Source of the DNA: Helicobacter pylori
Lineage (GTDB): Bacteria > Campylobacterota > Campylobacteria > Campylobacterales > Helicobacteraceae
Direction: 5' to 3'
Assembly: GCF_016748675.1 (NCBI RefSeq)
Contig: NZ_CP051534.1
Span: 124,001 to 188,000 of the forward strand
DNA length: 64,000 nt
Every line of letters begins with the position of its first letter. Within the stretch, counting starts at the first letter, position 1. Positions 46,048 to 55,502 of this stretch are shown here, one piece after another. The translations under genes were made by a program, and so were the position numbers. The notes under the pieces were generated by a model. The model had not been told where the DNA came from, searched no databases, and was given only the letters and a program-made list of their open reading frames with translations.

Positions 46048-47402
46048 GTTCTCTCTTTTTGTTTTTCTTTAACCCCACAATTGGCTTTTTCTATCCCCAT
46101 CATTGCGCTCACCTCTCTCAAATTTTCGGGGGGGGGGGGGGGTAGCTCTTCATTGTCCTCTTCTAAATCGTAAAAACTATTAAAAACGCAATCATGGATA
46201 GTGAAACAAATTCTCCCATTGCTGTAATGATAGCTCAAATTCAACCCCATAGCCTCTAAAGCGTTTTTAATGATATACATGCCCAACCCAAAACCATGGG
46301 CTTGGCTGGGGTTAGAAGATTTAAAGTAGGGTTGCAAATACTTTTCAAAATCTTCTTTTAAAGGTTTGCTTTTATTAGACACCACCAAATCATTGCCGAT
46401 GAAATCCAAAAACACCTGTTTGTCATCGCTGTATTTGATCGCATTATCCACCATGTTTTTTAACGCTATAGCAAACAATTCAAAATCCGCTTCAATGATG
46501 TAATTGGAAGAGGATACATGGATAGGGCTTTTTTTATCCATATCAATTAAAAGCATTTTTTCAATTTTATCGATCAAATCGCTCATTAAAAATTTTTCTT
46601 TATTGCTCCCATAATTTTTGGAAGCGAGCTGCTCAATGCGGGCAAATTGCTCAATCAGCATGTTCAAGTGATCAAATATAGATGAAAAGCGTTTGCAAGA
46701 CAGCTCTTCTTTGAGCATAGAGCTTAGTATCTTGCCCTTAGTGATAGGGGTGCGTAGTTCATGCATGATAGAGCGCAAGAATAAAACCCGAGACTCATTC
46801 ATCGCGTTGATTTTTTGGATGCAATTGTCAAATTCGTTAGCCAGATCCCCTATTTCATCTTTTTGCTTGCTTTTACAACTCACGCTTTTATCCCCTTGAG
46901 CGAAGCGTTTCACTTGGGATCTTAACTCTCTTAAGGGCAACAAACTCTGCAAAACAAATAAAAAGAGGAATAAAATCAATAATAAACCCACTGTAATCGC
47001 TAAGAAATAATTCCTATAAGAAACCGAATGCAAATCTTTATAAAGCACAAAATGTTCATCCTTTTTTAAAAGGATAAAAACCATATCGCTGAATTTAAAC
47101 ACTTCCGCATACCCAATATTCCTGTGGTGCAACTGGTGGCGTCTTTTGGCTAAAACCTTTTCTAAATTTTCTATCGTGGTTTCTCTAAAACCAATTTTAT
47201 AGAGGTAATCTTCTATGGCTCTATAATCAGAGTAGTTATTTAAAATTTCATTGATAGTGGTAACAAACTGGTAATGGCGCATTTCGTTTTGATATTTTTC
47301 GTGACTGATTTGAGAAGACACGAAATAGTAAGCGAACGCTCCAAAACTAAAGAGCGTTATCATAAACAAAGCGACAACCTTAAAAAAGATAGAGAAACGC
47401 AA
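46032..47402 (-). CDS. arsS: Acid-responsive sensor histidine kinase, phase-variable 3' end
   Basis: 456 residues. Membrane segments at about 7-30 and 131-152 flank a His-rich periplasmic domain. HAMP region, then HisKA with phospho-acceptor His214 ([13 protein letters not shown]) and a C-terminal ATPase domain (GFGLGMYI). A run of 15 C at 46142-46128 encodes five prolines, then 31 more residues to the TGA at 46032. One C more or fewer gives shorter tails. Partner of ArsR just upstream. Controls acid response, urease and adhesin genes in H. pylori. Confidence 0.95.
   Translation of the reverse strand: MRFSIFFKVVALFMITLFSFGAFAYYFVSSQISHEKYQNEMRHYQFVTTINEILNNYSDYRAIEDYLYKIGFRETTIENLEKVLAKRRHQLHHRNIGYAEVFKFSDMVFILLKKDEHFVLYKDLHSVSYRNYFLAITVGLLLILFLFLFVLQSLLPLRELRSQVKRFAQGDKSVSCKSKQKDEIGDLANEFDNCIQKINAMNESRVLFLRSIMHELRTPITKGKILSSMLKEELSCKRFSSIFDHLNMLIEQFARIEQLASKNYGSNKEKFLMSDLIDKIEKMLLIDMDKKSPIHVSSSNYIIEADFELFAIALKNMVDNAIKYSDDKQVFLDFIGNDLVVSNKSKPLKEDFEKYLQPYFKSSNPSQAHGFGLGMYIIKNALEAMGLNLSYHYSNGRICFTIHDCVFNSFYDLEEDNEELPPPPPENLREVSAMMGIEKANCGVKEKQKERTCSND
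46128..46142 (-). repeat. 15-base C tract in arsS
   Basis: Fifteen consecutive G on the plus strand (C in the coding strand), in frame for five Pro codons. Classic slippage site. Confidence 0.97.
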
Positions 47403-47425
47403 AACCCCTTAACTCCTTATTAGAA

Positions 47426-48103
47426 TCAGTATTCTAATTTATAACCAATCCCTCTAACAGAGATGATGTATTGCGGTTGTTTAGGATTTTTTTCAATCTT
47501 AGATCGCAAACGGCCAATGATCACATCAATGCTTTTATTAGAGCTTTCAGGGTTGATGCTCTCGCTCTCAATCGCAATGCTTTCACGGCTAAACACATAA
47601 CCTTTTTTGCTAATGAGAAGCGAAAGGATTTCATATTCAGCCCTAGTTAAGTCTAGCTTTTTTTCATGCATATACACTTCTCGGCTATCCTTATCCACCC
47701 TAAAGATATTCGCATCGCTTGGCTCACTCACTTCTTCTTTTTTATGAGAACGCCTGAGTAAGGACTGGATTCGAGCCAATAATTCTTTAGGATCATAGGG
47801 TTTAGGGAGGTAATCATCAGCCCCATAATCTAGCGCTTTAATCTTATCTTCCACATCGCTTCTTGCTGAAGAAATAATAATAGGGATATGTTTTTGTTTG
47901 GAGATGCGCTTACACACTTCAAGCCCGTCTAAATTAGGCAAAGTTAAATCCAATAACAACAAATCATAATTTTGTGTGTTAGCCGCACTAATGCCGGTAT
48001 ATGGCTCATCGTAATTGGTTACATGAACGCCATGTTGGAGCAAAAACTCGCTCAAAAACTCGGCTAATTCTATATCATCTTCTATCATTAAAACTTCTAT
48101 CAT
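47426..48103 (-). CDS. arsR: OmpR-type response regulator
   Basis: 225 residues. Receiver domain with acidic pair EDD, phospho-acceptor Asp52 ([13 protein letters not shown]), then a winged-helix DNA-binding domain ending [13 protein letters not shown]. Paired with arsS (24-base gap). Essential two-component regulator in H. pylori. AAGGAG upstream of the ATG. Confidence 0.95.
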   Translation of the reverse strand: MIEVLMIEDDIELAEFLSEFLLQHGVHVTNYDEPYTGISAANTQNYDLLLLDLTLPNLDGLEVCKRISKQKHIPIIISSARSDVEDKIKALDYGADDYLPKPYDPKELLARIQSLLRRSHKKEEVSEPSDANIFRVDKDSREVYMHEKKLDLTRAEYEILSLLISKKGYVFSRESIAIESESINPESSNKSIDVIIGRLRSKIEKNPKQPQYIISVRGIGYKLEY

Positions 48104-48175
48104 ACTTCAATTAACTCCTTCAATGATTTCTATAACTTTAAAAACGATTAACTTTGTTAATGTTTTAGGGAACTA

Positions 48176-48181
48176 ATTCTA
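48176..48181 (-). promoter_or_regulatory. Extended -10 promoter for arsR
   Basis: Minus-strand TGCTAGAAT about 73 bases before the arsR ATG. Confidence 0.5.
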
Positions 48182-48344
48182 GCATTTTATTATTAAAGAT
48201 ACCTTGAAAATATCTTAAAAATAAAAATTCAAAACATTATCATAGTTATTAATGGAATTTAAGGCTTTGTTTTCATAGGATATGGAATATTAAAAATTAA
48301 AGCCTTATTTTTTAATGTTTTTAAACAATTCCTTTGATCGTTTT

Positions 48345-48836
48345 TCACTCTGTGTTTTCTCGCTCCAAAGATTCTAATCGTTTTTCAAGCACGCTCAATT
48401 GGTATTGCAAGAAACGCGCCACTAAATCCAAACGCTTCAGCGCGTCTTTTTCTTCTAAAGCTTGCATGCCTTGAAACAACACTAAGGTTCTTTCTAATAA
48501 GCTTTTTAAAAAAACCCTCTCGCTTGAAATTAACACTTGCGTGGGGTTTTCTTGCGCGATTTCTTCTGTAATGATTTCTGGCGCCTCTTCTTCTTTTTCT
48601 TCTGTATTTTCTTCTGCGATTTTTTCTTGCGTTTCTATTTTAGCAGCGTTTTTTGGCTCCGTGTTACTCATTGGTGGCGTTTCAGCGTTTTTGGCGTTTT
48701 GCAAATTGGGGGGCGTTTTGAAAAAAGAGGGCGTTTTTTGCGCCGCATCAAAGTTATTATCAATGGTTTTAGCCATTTTTTCAATTTCATTAAGGGTTTC
48801 TGAAATAATGTTTTTCAATTCCATTCTACCAGCCAT
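48345..48836 (-). CDS. Hypothetical helical protein with Glu-rich linker (HP0167)
   Basis: 163 residues from the ATG at 48836; an internal ATG at 48824 is an alternative. Helical ends joined by a Pro- and Glu-rich linker (EEKEEEAPEIITEEIAQE). No known domain. Overlaps the upstream TPR gene by 22 bases, last of the leftward operon. Confidence 0.7.
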   Translation of the reverse strand: MAGRMELKNIISETLNEIEKMAKTIDNNFDAAQKTPSFFKTPPNLQNAKNAETPPMSNTEPKNAAKIETQEKIAEENTEEKEEEAPEIITEEIAQENPTQVLISSERVFLKSLLERTLVLFQGMQALEEKDALKRLDLVARFLQYQLSVLEKRLESLERENTE

Positions 48837-49078
48837 TTTTCTAAATTCTCAACGCTCAAACAATCCCCTTTGATAAAATTTAAATAGTGCCGCTCTAGTA
48901 TTGCATCATGTTTGAAAGGAGCGCCATTTTTTTGGATTTTTTCCAAACGCTTCATTTGCTTTAACGCCTCTGCATGGTTAGGGGTTTTTTTTAAAATATT
49001 AGTATAAATTTGCAACGCTTCTTCAAAAAACCCTTGTTCTTCGTAAATACGAGCGAGCGTGATAGTTTCTAAGGGCAT
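48815..49078 (-). CDS. TPR-containing small protein (HP0168)
   Basis: 87 residues. One to two tetratricopeptide repeats (TLARIYEEQGFFEEALQIYT and following). Likely a protein-protein contact module working with one of its operon partners; not further defined. AAGAGA upstream of the ATG. Confidence 0.7.
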   Translation of the reverse strand: MPLETITLARIYEEQGFFEEALQIYTNILKKTPNHAEALKQMKRLEKIQKNGAPFKHDAILERHYLNFIKGDCLSVENLEKWLVEWN

Positions 49079-49111
49079 GCGTTTCTCTTAATCGTTTTTA
49101 ATCCCTAATCT

Positions 49112-50392
49112 CTAAACGCCATTTTTAGACTCTACTTGGGTGCGCAAAAAACTAAAAGCTGGTAAGGGTGCGGGCAGTCGCACTAAATTCACATTCCCGC
49201 TATGGATAGTTTCTAACTCGGTGTTATTTTCTAAAAGGATTTTATACAGCACTAAATAAGAGCGTTTTTCAAAGGTGTAAATCTTGCCAATTTCATTGAC
49301 TATGGGCGTGATAGCCGCATTTTTGGGGGCGATGATTTCATAAGCTATGTTAGTGGTAGTGGTGAATTTGCATGCAAAAAAACGCCCGTCTTCGGTGATT
49401 TCGCCATTGACTTGAAAATCCCCTTCGCTGATGGCTGTTTGGTGGTTTTGAGTATCCAACCTTTCAAAAGGTCTTCGCATCAAATAGCCGTCCGTAAAAC
49501 CCCTGTTTTTAAGCGTGTTCAATTCGCTAGCATAAAAACTCGGCTTAAGGGTGTTATGGTAAAAATCATCAACCGCTAAACGATAGATGCGCGTGGTTTG
49601 CGCGGCGTAGTAACTGGACTTGGTGCGCCCTTCAATCTTGAGCGCGCTAATGGCGTTGGAGCTTAAAATTTCAGCGATATGACCAGAGAGATTCAAATCT
49701 TTAGCGTTAAAAATATGCGTGCCTACGCCCTCTTCTTCAACCAATCTCATCATCACGCCGTTATCAGGGTTTTTCACATAATATTCATAATCAAACCGGC
49801 AATCATTCGCGCAACTCCCTCTATTAGGCACGCGCCCCTTTTGTAAGGCCGAAATCAAGCAACGCCCTGAAAAGGCAAAGCACATGCTCCCATGCACAAA
49901 GATTTCTAATTCCAAATCGGGTAAGGCTTTTTTAATCTCAATCGCATCATTCAGGCTCAATTCCCTCGCGCACACAATGCGTTTAACCCCTAAATCATAA
50001 AACACTTGCGCATCTAGCAAATTTAAGACATTCGCTTGCGTGGATAAATGGATGGGAATATGCGGAGCGATTTTTAAAGCGAGTTTCACCACTCCAGGCG
50101 CAGCGATAATAAAGGCGTCTGGCTCTAGCTCTGCCATTTTATGAATGTGTTCTTCTAAAAGTTTGAGCTGTGAATTGAAAGGGAAACCATTGATCGTGGC
50201 ATAGACTTTTTTATCCAGCGCATGGGCGTAGTCAATCCCTTCTTTAAAGGTCTCTAGAGTGAATTCTTTGCTCGCGCGATTGCGTAAAGAAAAATGGCTC
50301 ACTCCCCCATAAACCGCATCGGCCCCATAGTTGAGAGCGATTTTAAGTTTTTTTAAATTACCGGCTGGAGAGAGTAATTCAACTTGGTTCAA
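49112..50392 (-). CDS. Peptidase U32 family protein (TrhP/YegQ-like)
   Basis: 426 residues. Opening VELLSPAGNLKKLKIALNYGADAVYGG and Cys-rich centre GSMCFAFSGRCLIS..RGSCANDCRFDYEY are diagnostic of U32. Historically called a collagenase (prtC); by homology it more likely takes part in tRNA wobble-uridine hydroxylation with prephenate, with cysteines binding Fe-S. Two bases separate it from cheZ. Confidence 0.88.
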   Translation of the reverse strand: MNQVELLSPAGNLKKLKIALNYGADAVYGGVSHFSLRNRASKEFTLETFKEGIDYAHALDKKVYATINGFPFNSQLKLLEEHIHKMAELEPDAFIIAAPGVVKLALKIAPHIPIHLSTQANVLNLLDAQVFYDLGVKRIVCARELSLNDAIEIKKALPDLELEIFVHGSMCFAFSGRCLISALQKGRVPNRGSCANDCRFDYEYYVKNPDNGVMMRLVEEEGVGTHIFNAKDLNLSGHIAEILSSNAISALKIEGRTKSSYYAAQTTRIYRLAVDDFYHNTLKPSFYASELNTLKNRGFTDGYLMRRPFERLDTQNHQTAISEGDFQVNGEITEDGRFFACKFTTTTNIAYEIIAPKNAAITPIVNEIGKIYTFEKRSYLVLYKILLENNTELETIHSGNVNLVRLPAPLPAFSFLRTQVESKNGV

Positions 50393-50394
50393 AA

Positions 50395-51126
50395 CTATTT
50401 GGCTCCAAAAGAAGCGATCAAGGCTTCAATATCATCAGCGCTGGCTAAATCTTTATCGTCATCGCCGGTGATAAAAGTCGCTGAACTCACGCGCTTAGAA
50501 TCATCAATTTTGCCTTCAAAAAGCGAATTCATGTATTGGCTGAGCGCTCGCATGACATTAACCACTCGTTCAATTTTTTGGCGGTGGATGTCTTGAAACT
50601 GCATAATATCCATCGCTTGCATGGAGCTATCAGAGCAATTAGCGGCTTCTTCTTCAATGCTTTTAAGGGCGTTTAGGATTTCTTGTTGCTCGTTGAGCGC
50701 GGTTTTAAAAGATTCCACATGGGGGAAATGGCCATGCAAATTGTCAAAAATTTCTTGGTGTTTTTGCAAAGGTTCTTGGATTTTTTTAACCATTTTAGCG
50801 ATCTTTTCAGCGCTAGATCCGATCAAATCCAATTGATCAAAAATTTGCGTGGCTTTCACTTCAGAATCTCTTGTAACATCATCTAATTGATGCACGACCT
50901 TATGCTCTTCAGTGGGGGGAGGGGGAGGCCATTCATTGGGGCTAATCTTGCCGTATTTCTCAGCGTCCTCTTTTTTGACGGTCATTTTTTCACTAGAACT
51001 TTCTTTGGATTCTTTAGTTTCTTCTTTCTCTTTAGTTGGCTCTTTAGTCTCTTCTTTAGCCTCTAGGGCTTCCAAGTTTTCCAAATCGCCACCATTCATC
51101 AAAGCGTCTAATTCTTCTTGTGTCAT
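50395..51126 (-). CDS. cheZ: Remote CheZ, CheY-P phosphatase
   Basis: 243 residues. A Glu/Lys-rich N-terminus and a polyproline stretch (WPPPPPTEEH) precede a helical bundle with QFQDIHRQKIERV. Asp179 and Gln183 there match the catalytic Asp/Gln spacing of CheZ. The C-terminus (DDIEALIASFGAK) is like the CheY-binding tail. Dephosphorylates CheY-P at the pole or motor. AAGGA before the ATG. Lies in the same operon as fliR. Confidence 0.88.
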   Translation of the reverse strand: MTQEELDALMNGGDLENLEALEAKEETKEPTKEKEETKESKESSSEKMTVKKEDAEKYGKISPNEWPPPPPTEEHKVVHQLDDVTRDSEVKATQIFDQLDLIGSSAEKIAKMVKKIQEPLQKHQEIFDNLHGHFPHVESFKTALNEQQEILNALKSIEEEAANCSDSSMQAMDIMQFQDIHRQKIERVVNVMRALSQYMNSLFEGKIDDSKRVSSATFITGDDDKDLASADDIEALIASFGAK

Positions 51127-51200
51127 TGTTGTTCCTTGCCAATTGGTTTTAAAAAGCGTTTTATAGTAACCATAATTTATCGGCTATCATTTTAGCGCAC

Positions 51201-52292
51201 TTAAGCTTTAGCAATCAAAACGCCCTCTAAAATCGCATCAATATCGCCATCTAGTATCGCTTCCACATTGCTATAAGCAATATTGGAGCGTGCGTCTTTG
51301 ACTTGCTGGTAAGGGGCTAAAACATAGCTTCTTATTTGATGCCCCCAACCGATCTCGCTTTTTTCTTCATTTTTGGTGCTGCTTTGCTGCTTTTCTAATT
51401 CCAATTCATAAAGTTTGGATTTAAGCATTTTTAGCGCGCTCGCCTTGTTTTTATGTTGGCTCCTGTCGTTTTGGCATTGCACCACAATACCGGTAGGGAA
51501 ATGCGTGATTCTAACCGCGCTTTCTGTTTTATTGACATGCTGACCGCCTGCCCCACTGGCTCTGTAATAATCATAACGGACATCTTTTTCATCAATTTCT
51601 ATATCAATATCATCGTCCAATTCAGGGCTAATTTGCACGCTCGCAAAACTCGTGTGCCGTTTGGCGTTCGCATCAAAGGGCGAAATCCTTACAAGCCTAT
51701 GCACCCCGTTTTCATTTTTCAAATAGCCATAAGCGTTTTCGCCCTTAATGATAAAGGCGACCCCTTTAATGCCCGCTTCTTCGCCATCTTGGTAATCTAA
51801 AATCTCGCTTTTAAAGCCTCTTCTTTCTGCCCACCTCAAATACATGCGATACAAAATGCTCGCCCAATCCTGGCTTTCAGTCCCCCCCGCTCCAGGCTGA
51901 ATGGTGATAATAGCGTTTGAGGCGTCGTTTTCACCGCTTAGCATGATTTCAATTTCCACTTTTTGGACGCTGTGTTCTAAAGTAGGAGCCTCTTCATAAA
52001 GTAAGGATAAAGTAATCTCATCGTTATCGTTTTGAGCGAGTTCAAACAATTCCACGCTTTCATCTAGAGAATCTTTCGTTTTTTGATAGGTTTCTAGCAA
52101 GCGGTTCAAGCGTACTTTTTCTTTATTGGTGTCTCTAGCCTTTAAAACATCTTGCCAAAAATTAGGGTCTTCTTGCTCTTTTTCAATGCGTTCTAATTCT
52201 TGTTTGATCCTTTCAGGCTTGATGATTAAAGCGATATTATCGCATTTGTTTTGCAAGCTTTTTAACAATTCGCTATAGGTGTAGTTATCCAC
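51201..52292 (-). CDS. prfB: Peptide chain release factor 2
   Basis: 363 residues. Reads UAA/UGA via SPF ([19 protein letters not shown]) and has the peptidyl-hydrolysing GGQ in [13 protein letters not shown]. One uninterrupted frame from ATG; there is no programmed frameshift as in E. coli. Confidence 0.96.
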   Translation of the reverse strand: MDNYTYSELLKSLQNKCDNIALIIKPERIKQELERIEKEQEDPNFWQDVLKARDTNKEKVRLNRLLETYQKTKDSLDESVELFELAQNDNDEITLSLLYEEAPTLEHSVQKVEIEIMLSGENDASNAIITIQPGAGGTESQDWASILYRMYLRWAERRGFKSEILDYQDGEEAGIKGVAFIIKGENAYGYLKNENGVHRLVRISPFDANAKRHTSFASVQISPELDDDIDIEIDEKDVRYDYYRASGAGGQHVNKTESAVRITHFPTGIVVQCQNDRSQHKNKASALKMLKSKLYELELEKQQSSTKNEEKSEIGWGHQIRSYVLAPYQQVKDARSNIAYSNVEAILDGDIDAILEGVLIAKA

Positions 52293-52352
52293 AAACAGAA
52301 CCTTTATGAGTGGGGTTTTGAACTTGCCATTATAGCATTGTTAAAAGCCATT

Positions 52353-53528
52353 TTAATTTTCAAACCTTAAAATTTCAATTTCGCCCTGAACCAATCCCAC
52401 TCCTTCATCAATTAAAGCGATAGAATCCACTCGCGCAAGGGCTTGAATCGCTCCTGATTCATAGCGGTTGTTGTTGTAAGGAATGAATTGGTGGTTTGAA
52501 TAGTTGCCTAAAATTAAATACGCGCGTTTGTCTTTAAGCTTTAAAGGGGCATTGATTTGAGCCTTAAAGGGCTTTAATTCAAAGTCTTTATTTAAAGATA
52601 AGCGCTCCAATAAGGGTAGAATCAAAACTCGTAAAACCAATAAGCAACTCAAAGGATTACCCGGTAAGCCTATAATAATGCTTTGATTGAGTTGGGCTAA
52701 AGTTACCGGTTTTCCCGGTTTGAGATTGACTTTTTCGTAATAAAAAAGGGCGTTTTTTTCTTTCAAAGCGTCTTTAAAAAAGTCTTTATCCCCCACGCTC
52801 ACCCCTGCGCTTGAAAGGATGACATCATAATCTTGTAATTCAAGTATTTTAAGTTGTAAATCTTTATCGTCTTTTAAAACCCCTAGAAAATGCGTGTTGT
52901 AGTTTTTAAGCATGTTAAAAACACCCACTGAATTAACATCATAAACCTGGCATTCTAGGGCGTTTTGCCCTAAAGGCACTAATTCATCGCCGCTGCTAAA
53001 GAGAGCGATTTTTAATTTTCTAAACGCTTTGATTTCTTTGAACCCTTGAGAGGCAATGAGCGCGATATGCCCGTAATTCAAACGGGTATTTTTAGGGACT
53101 AACACGCTGTTTAAAGAAGCGTTTTCGCCCTTTTGACGGATATTGGCGTTTATTTTAAAATCTTTGGGAGCTAGAGCGGAATTTTCATGGCTTTCTAGCA
53201 TGCATTCTATAGGGATAATCGTTTCTATTCCCTTTGGCACCATCGCTCCAGTCATGATTTTAACGCATTCATTCTCTTTAACTTCTAAAGCGCTCACATC
53301 ATCTCCGGCAAAGATGTGTTGGATGACTTGAGTTTTTTGGCCTAAATCCTGCATTTTAAACCCATAGCCATCCATTGCACTTTGATTGAATTTAGGCAAA
53401 GCGTGAATGCAAACAATATCCTCTGCTAGAATACGCCCTGTGCTTTCAAACAAAGAGACAACCTCTATTTCTAAGGGTTTTAAGGGAATGCTAGAATGGA
53501 TTTTTAGAGCTTCTTTAAAACTAATCAT
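52353..53528 (-). CDS. moeA: Molybdopterin molybdenumtransferase
   Basis: 391 residues, inserts molybdenum into molybdopterin-AMP. Motifs: FNQSAMDGYGF, GDEL near SSGDELVPLG, SSAGVSVGDKDF and GLPGNPLSCLLV. Serves formate dehydrogenase/TMAO-type enzymes elsewhere in the genome. Gap of nine bases after fliR. Confidence 0.95.
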   Translation of the reverse strand: MISFKEALKIHSSIPLKPLEIEVVSLFESTGRILAEDIVCIHALPKFNQSAMDGYGFKMQDLGQKTQVIQHIFAGDDVSALEVKENECVKIMTGAMVPKGIETIIPIECMLESHENSALAPKDFKINANIRQKGENASLNSVLVPKNTRLNYGHIALIASQGFKEIKAFRKLKIALFSSGDELVPLGQNALECQVYDVNSVGVFNMLKNYNTHFLGVLKDDKDLQLKILELQDYDVILSSAGVSVGDKDFFKDALKEKNALFYYEKVNLKPGKPVTLAQLNQSIIIGLPGNPLSCLLVLRVLILPLLERLSLNKDFELKPFKAQINAPLKLKDKRAYLILGNYSNHQFIPYNNNRYESGAIQALARVDSIALIDEGVGLVQGEIEILRFEN

Positions 53529-53537
53529 ATTGATCCT

Positions 53538-54305
53538 TTAAAAGATTTTACTAATGGTGCTAAAGGCCAGGCTGATTTCTTCTTTAAAACGCCCCATGAT
53601 AGCCGAAGCGATTAAAATAATGCCCACAAACCCGATCGCAATTTTAACCGGAAACCCGATAGCGAGCAGGTTGAACTGAGGGTGGGTTTTCATGATCATG
53701 CCAAAAATAATATCGCTCAATAACACCAAGCATAAAATAGGGAACGCCATAGAAAACCCTATGACAAACAAGTGCGAAAAGGCTTTGACAATGTTTTTAG
53801 CCAACGCTGGCTCAAAGACAAATTGCCCTAAAGGGACGGCTCTTAAGCTGTGATCCACAAACAAAATGATTTGATGGTGGAACGATAAATCCAATAAAAT
53901 TAAAATCGCTAACAATAAAAGGGCTTGCCCCACAATGGGTTTTTGCGATCCTGAAATGGGATCATACGCGCTCGCCATCGTAAGCCCCATAGAAAAGCTG
54001 ATGCTATCGGTTGCAAACACTAAGCTTGCAAAAACGATCTGTAAAAAGACAGACGCACACACCCCTAAAAACAATTCGCATAAGCAAGCGATGATAAAAC
54101 CCTCTGGCGTGTAAGCGGCGTTTGAAAACTCTAAAGTGGGGTAAAAAATCGCACTCACATACAAGCTCAAAGCCCCACGCACCGACAAAGGCACTAAATG
54201 GTTTTCAAAAAAAGGGAAAAAAGACAGCACGCCGCTAACCCTTAAAAACAACAAGAAAAAATCCCTAACATGGGGGGTGCTAAGCTCTTGAATAAAATCT
54301 AGCAT
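53538..54305 (-). CDS. fliR: Flagellar export apparatus protein FliR
   Basis: 255 residues with about six membrane segments; part of the flagellar type III export gate. The motif MGLTMASAYDP and the terminal AFSTISKIF region fit FliR. Starts within the end of the upstream EI24 gene (7-base overlap). Confidence 0.93.
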   Translation of the reverse strand: MLDFIQELSTPHVRDFFLLFLRVSGVLSFFPFFENHLVPLSVRGALSLYVSAIFYPTLEFSNAAYTPEGFIIACLCELFLGVCASVFLQIVFASLVFATDSISFSMGLTMASAYDPISGSQKPIVGQALLLLAILILLDLSFHHQIILFVDHSLRAVPLGQFVFEPALAKNIVKAFSHLFVIGFSMAFPILCLVLLSDIIFGMIMKTHPQFNLLAIGFPVKIAIGFVGIILIASAIMGRFKEEISLAFSTISKIF

Positions 54306-55027
54306 TCTTTCTCTTTAAAGATAAAAAAGTAGTGCGCTAGCATTAGGGTTTGCAATAAGGTGGCAAAAAAATTAAAAAAAGGGATTAAGGAAAAAAGATA
54401 GCAAAAAAACGAAAAACGATAGTGCTTCAATCGGTGCTGTTTGAGTAGGTTTTGATAGCTTTGATGATTAAAAATCATGCTGGCTATATCCAAACTCATG
54501 GTGTTTTTGAAAAAAAGAAAATGCGCAATTATAGAAAAAAAGACCCCAAAGACCCCTATAAAGGGAATGAAATAAAAGGGCGTTAAAACCGCTAAGAATA
54601 AAAGCATAAAAATGAGCGATTTTAAAAAATATTTAACAGAAAAAAGGATAGAGCCAAATTCTTCTAAAACGACATGGGGATAATATTTTTGGTGCAAATA
54701 AGAAACCACTAAAGGGGTGTAAAAAATAGACGCAAAAATATTGATGACTAAACTCAAAAGAATCACGATCCAAAAAATAAGAAAATACACTAACGCTTTA
54801 AAAACCCATGTGAACACACCAGCAAAAAAGCCTTGAGAATGGGAATAATCATTCAAAGATTGCGGTAATAAAGTTTGGCAATAACCCACAATACTCCCGC
54901 CATTGTAATAAAAGATAGCTCCAAAAAACGCCAAACTCAAAAGGATAGGGCCAAGATTGATTAAAAGCATTCTAGTGCTTAAAAAATCATTAAAACTTTT
55001 TTTAAAAATGGATAGAAACAAAACCAT
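54299..55027 (-). CDS. EI24/CysZ-like membrane protein (HP0174)
   Basis: 242 residues with about four to five membrane segments. The EI24-type pattern (FNHQSYQNLLKQHRLKHYRF near the C-terminus) is recognisable. A sulfate-channel role as in CysZ is possible but unsupported here. First gene of the fliR operon; AAAAAGG upstream. Confidence 0.7.
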   Translation of the reverse strand: MVLFLSIFKKSFNDFLSTRMLLINLGPILLSLAFFGAIFYYNGGSIVGYCQTLLPQSLNDYSHSQGFFAGVFTWVFKALVYFLIFWIVILLSLVINIFASIFYTPLVVSYLHQKYYPHVVLEEFGSILFSVKYFLKSLIFMLLFLAVLTPFYFIPFIGVFGVFFSIIAHFLFFKNTMSLDIASMIFNHQSYQNLLKQHRLKHYRFSFFCYLFSLIPFFNFFATLLQTLMLAHYFFIFKEKEC

Positions 55028-55136
55028 AAGCCTTTTTTAAACTCACTTTTTAAGGGGTATTTAAGCGCAAAGTCCCTTAATCTTATATGGTAAGCTTATC
55101 ATCAATATGAGATTGACTAAAGGAGTGTAGAAGTTT

Positions 55137-55364
55137 TTAATATGGAATAACATGTAATGCTAGAAAACCAAATACATAGAATAATAACATTGGTAACCAA
55201 GGAAAGAGAATACATACAACAATAATTACGAATATTATATTCATAATTGCATCGAGAATTTTTGAATCCTTTTTAACATTCTTTTCCTTTTCAAAAAGAA
55301 TAAAACTAACACCAAAAAAGATAATCAATATTATTACAACATCTGCGGCAAACATTTTACCCAC
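55137..55364 (-). CDS. Small membrane protein, unknown, atypical composition
   Basis: 75 residues from a GTG at 55364, or 72 from the ATG at 55355, with no convincing ribosome site. Two hydrophobic stretches (VVIILIIFFGVSFILF and IIFVIIVVCILFPWLPMLL) around a basic loop. The codon use is rich in ATA/AAT and unlike the neighbouring genes. It sits alone between two long-known neighbours, so it is likely an acquired gene or a chance ORF. Confidence 0.45.
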   Translation of the reverse strand: MGKMFAADVVIILIIFFGVSFILFEKEKNVKKDSKILDAIMNIIFVIIVVCILFPWLPMLLFYVFGFLALHVIPY

Positions 55365-55452
55365 TTTGAATGGAATGAATCACTTTAAGCATTTCTTACC
55401 CCTCAATGTGAGTTTTCTATAATCATGATAGCTGATTTTGTTTTAAATTTGC

Positions 55453-55458
55453 TATAAT
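55453..55458 (+). promoter_or_regulatory. -10 box for ppiC
   Basis: TATAAT 45 bases before the ATG at 55503; start near 55465. GTGGAG lies before the ATG. Confidence 0.6.
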
Positions 55459-55502
55459 GCGAATTTAATGATGAAAATTTAGTTTAGAGTGGAGAACACA
55501 CA

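Noticed and set aside
50914-50929. Slippage tract in cheZ
   Set aside because: The G run is interrupted by an A and encodes a conserved-looking Pro stretch; unlikely to switch.
51201-52292. Programmed frameshift in prfB
   Set aside because: The gene is a single open frame; no in-frame TGA near codon 25 is present.
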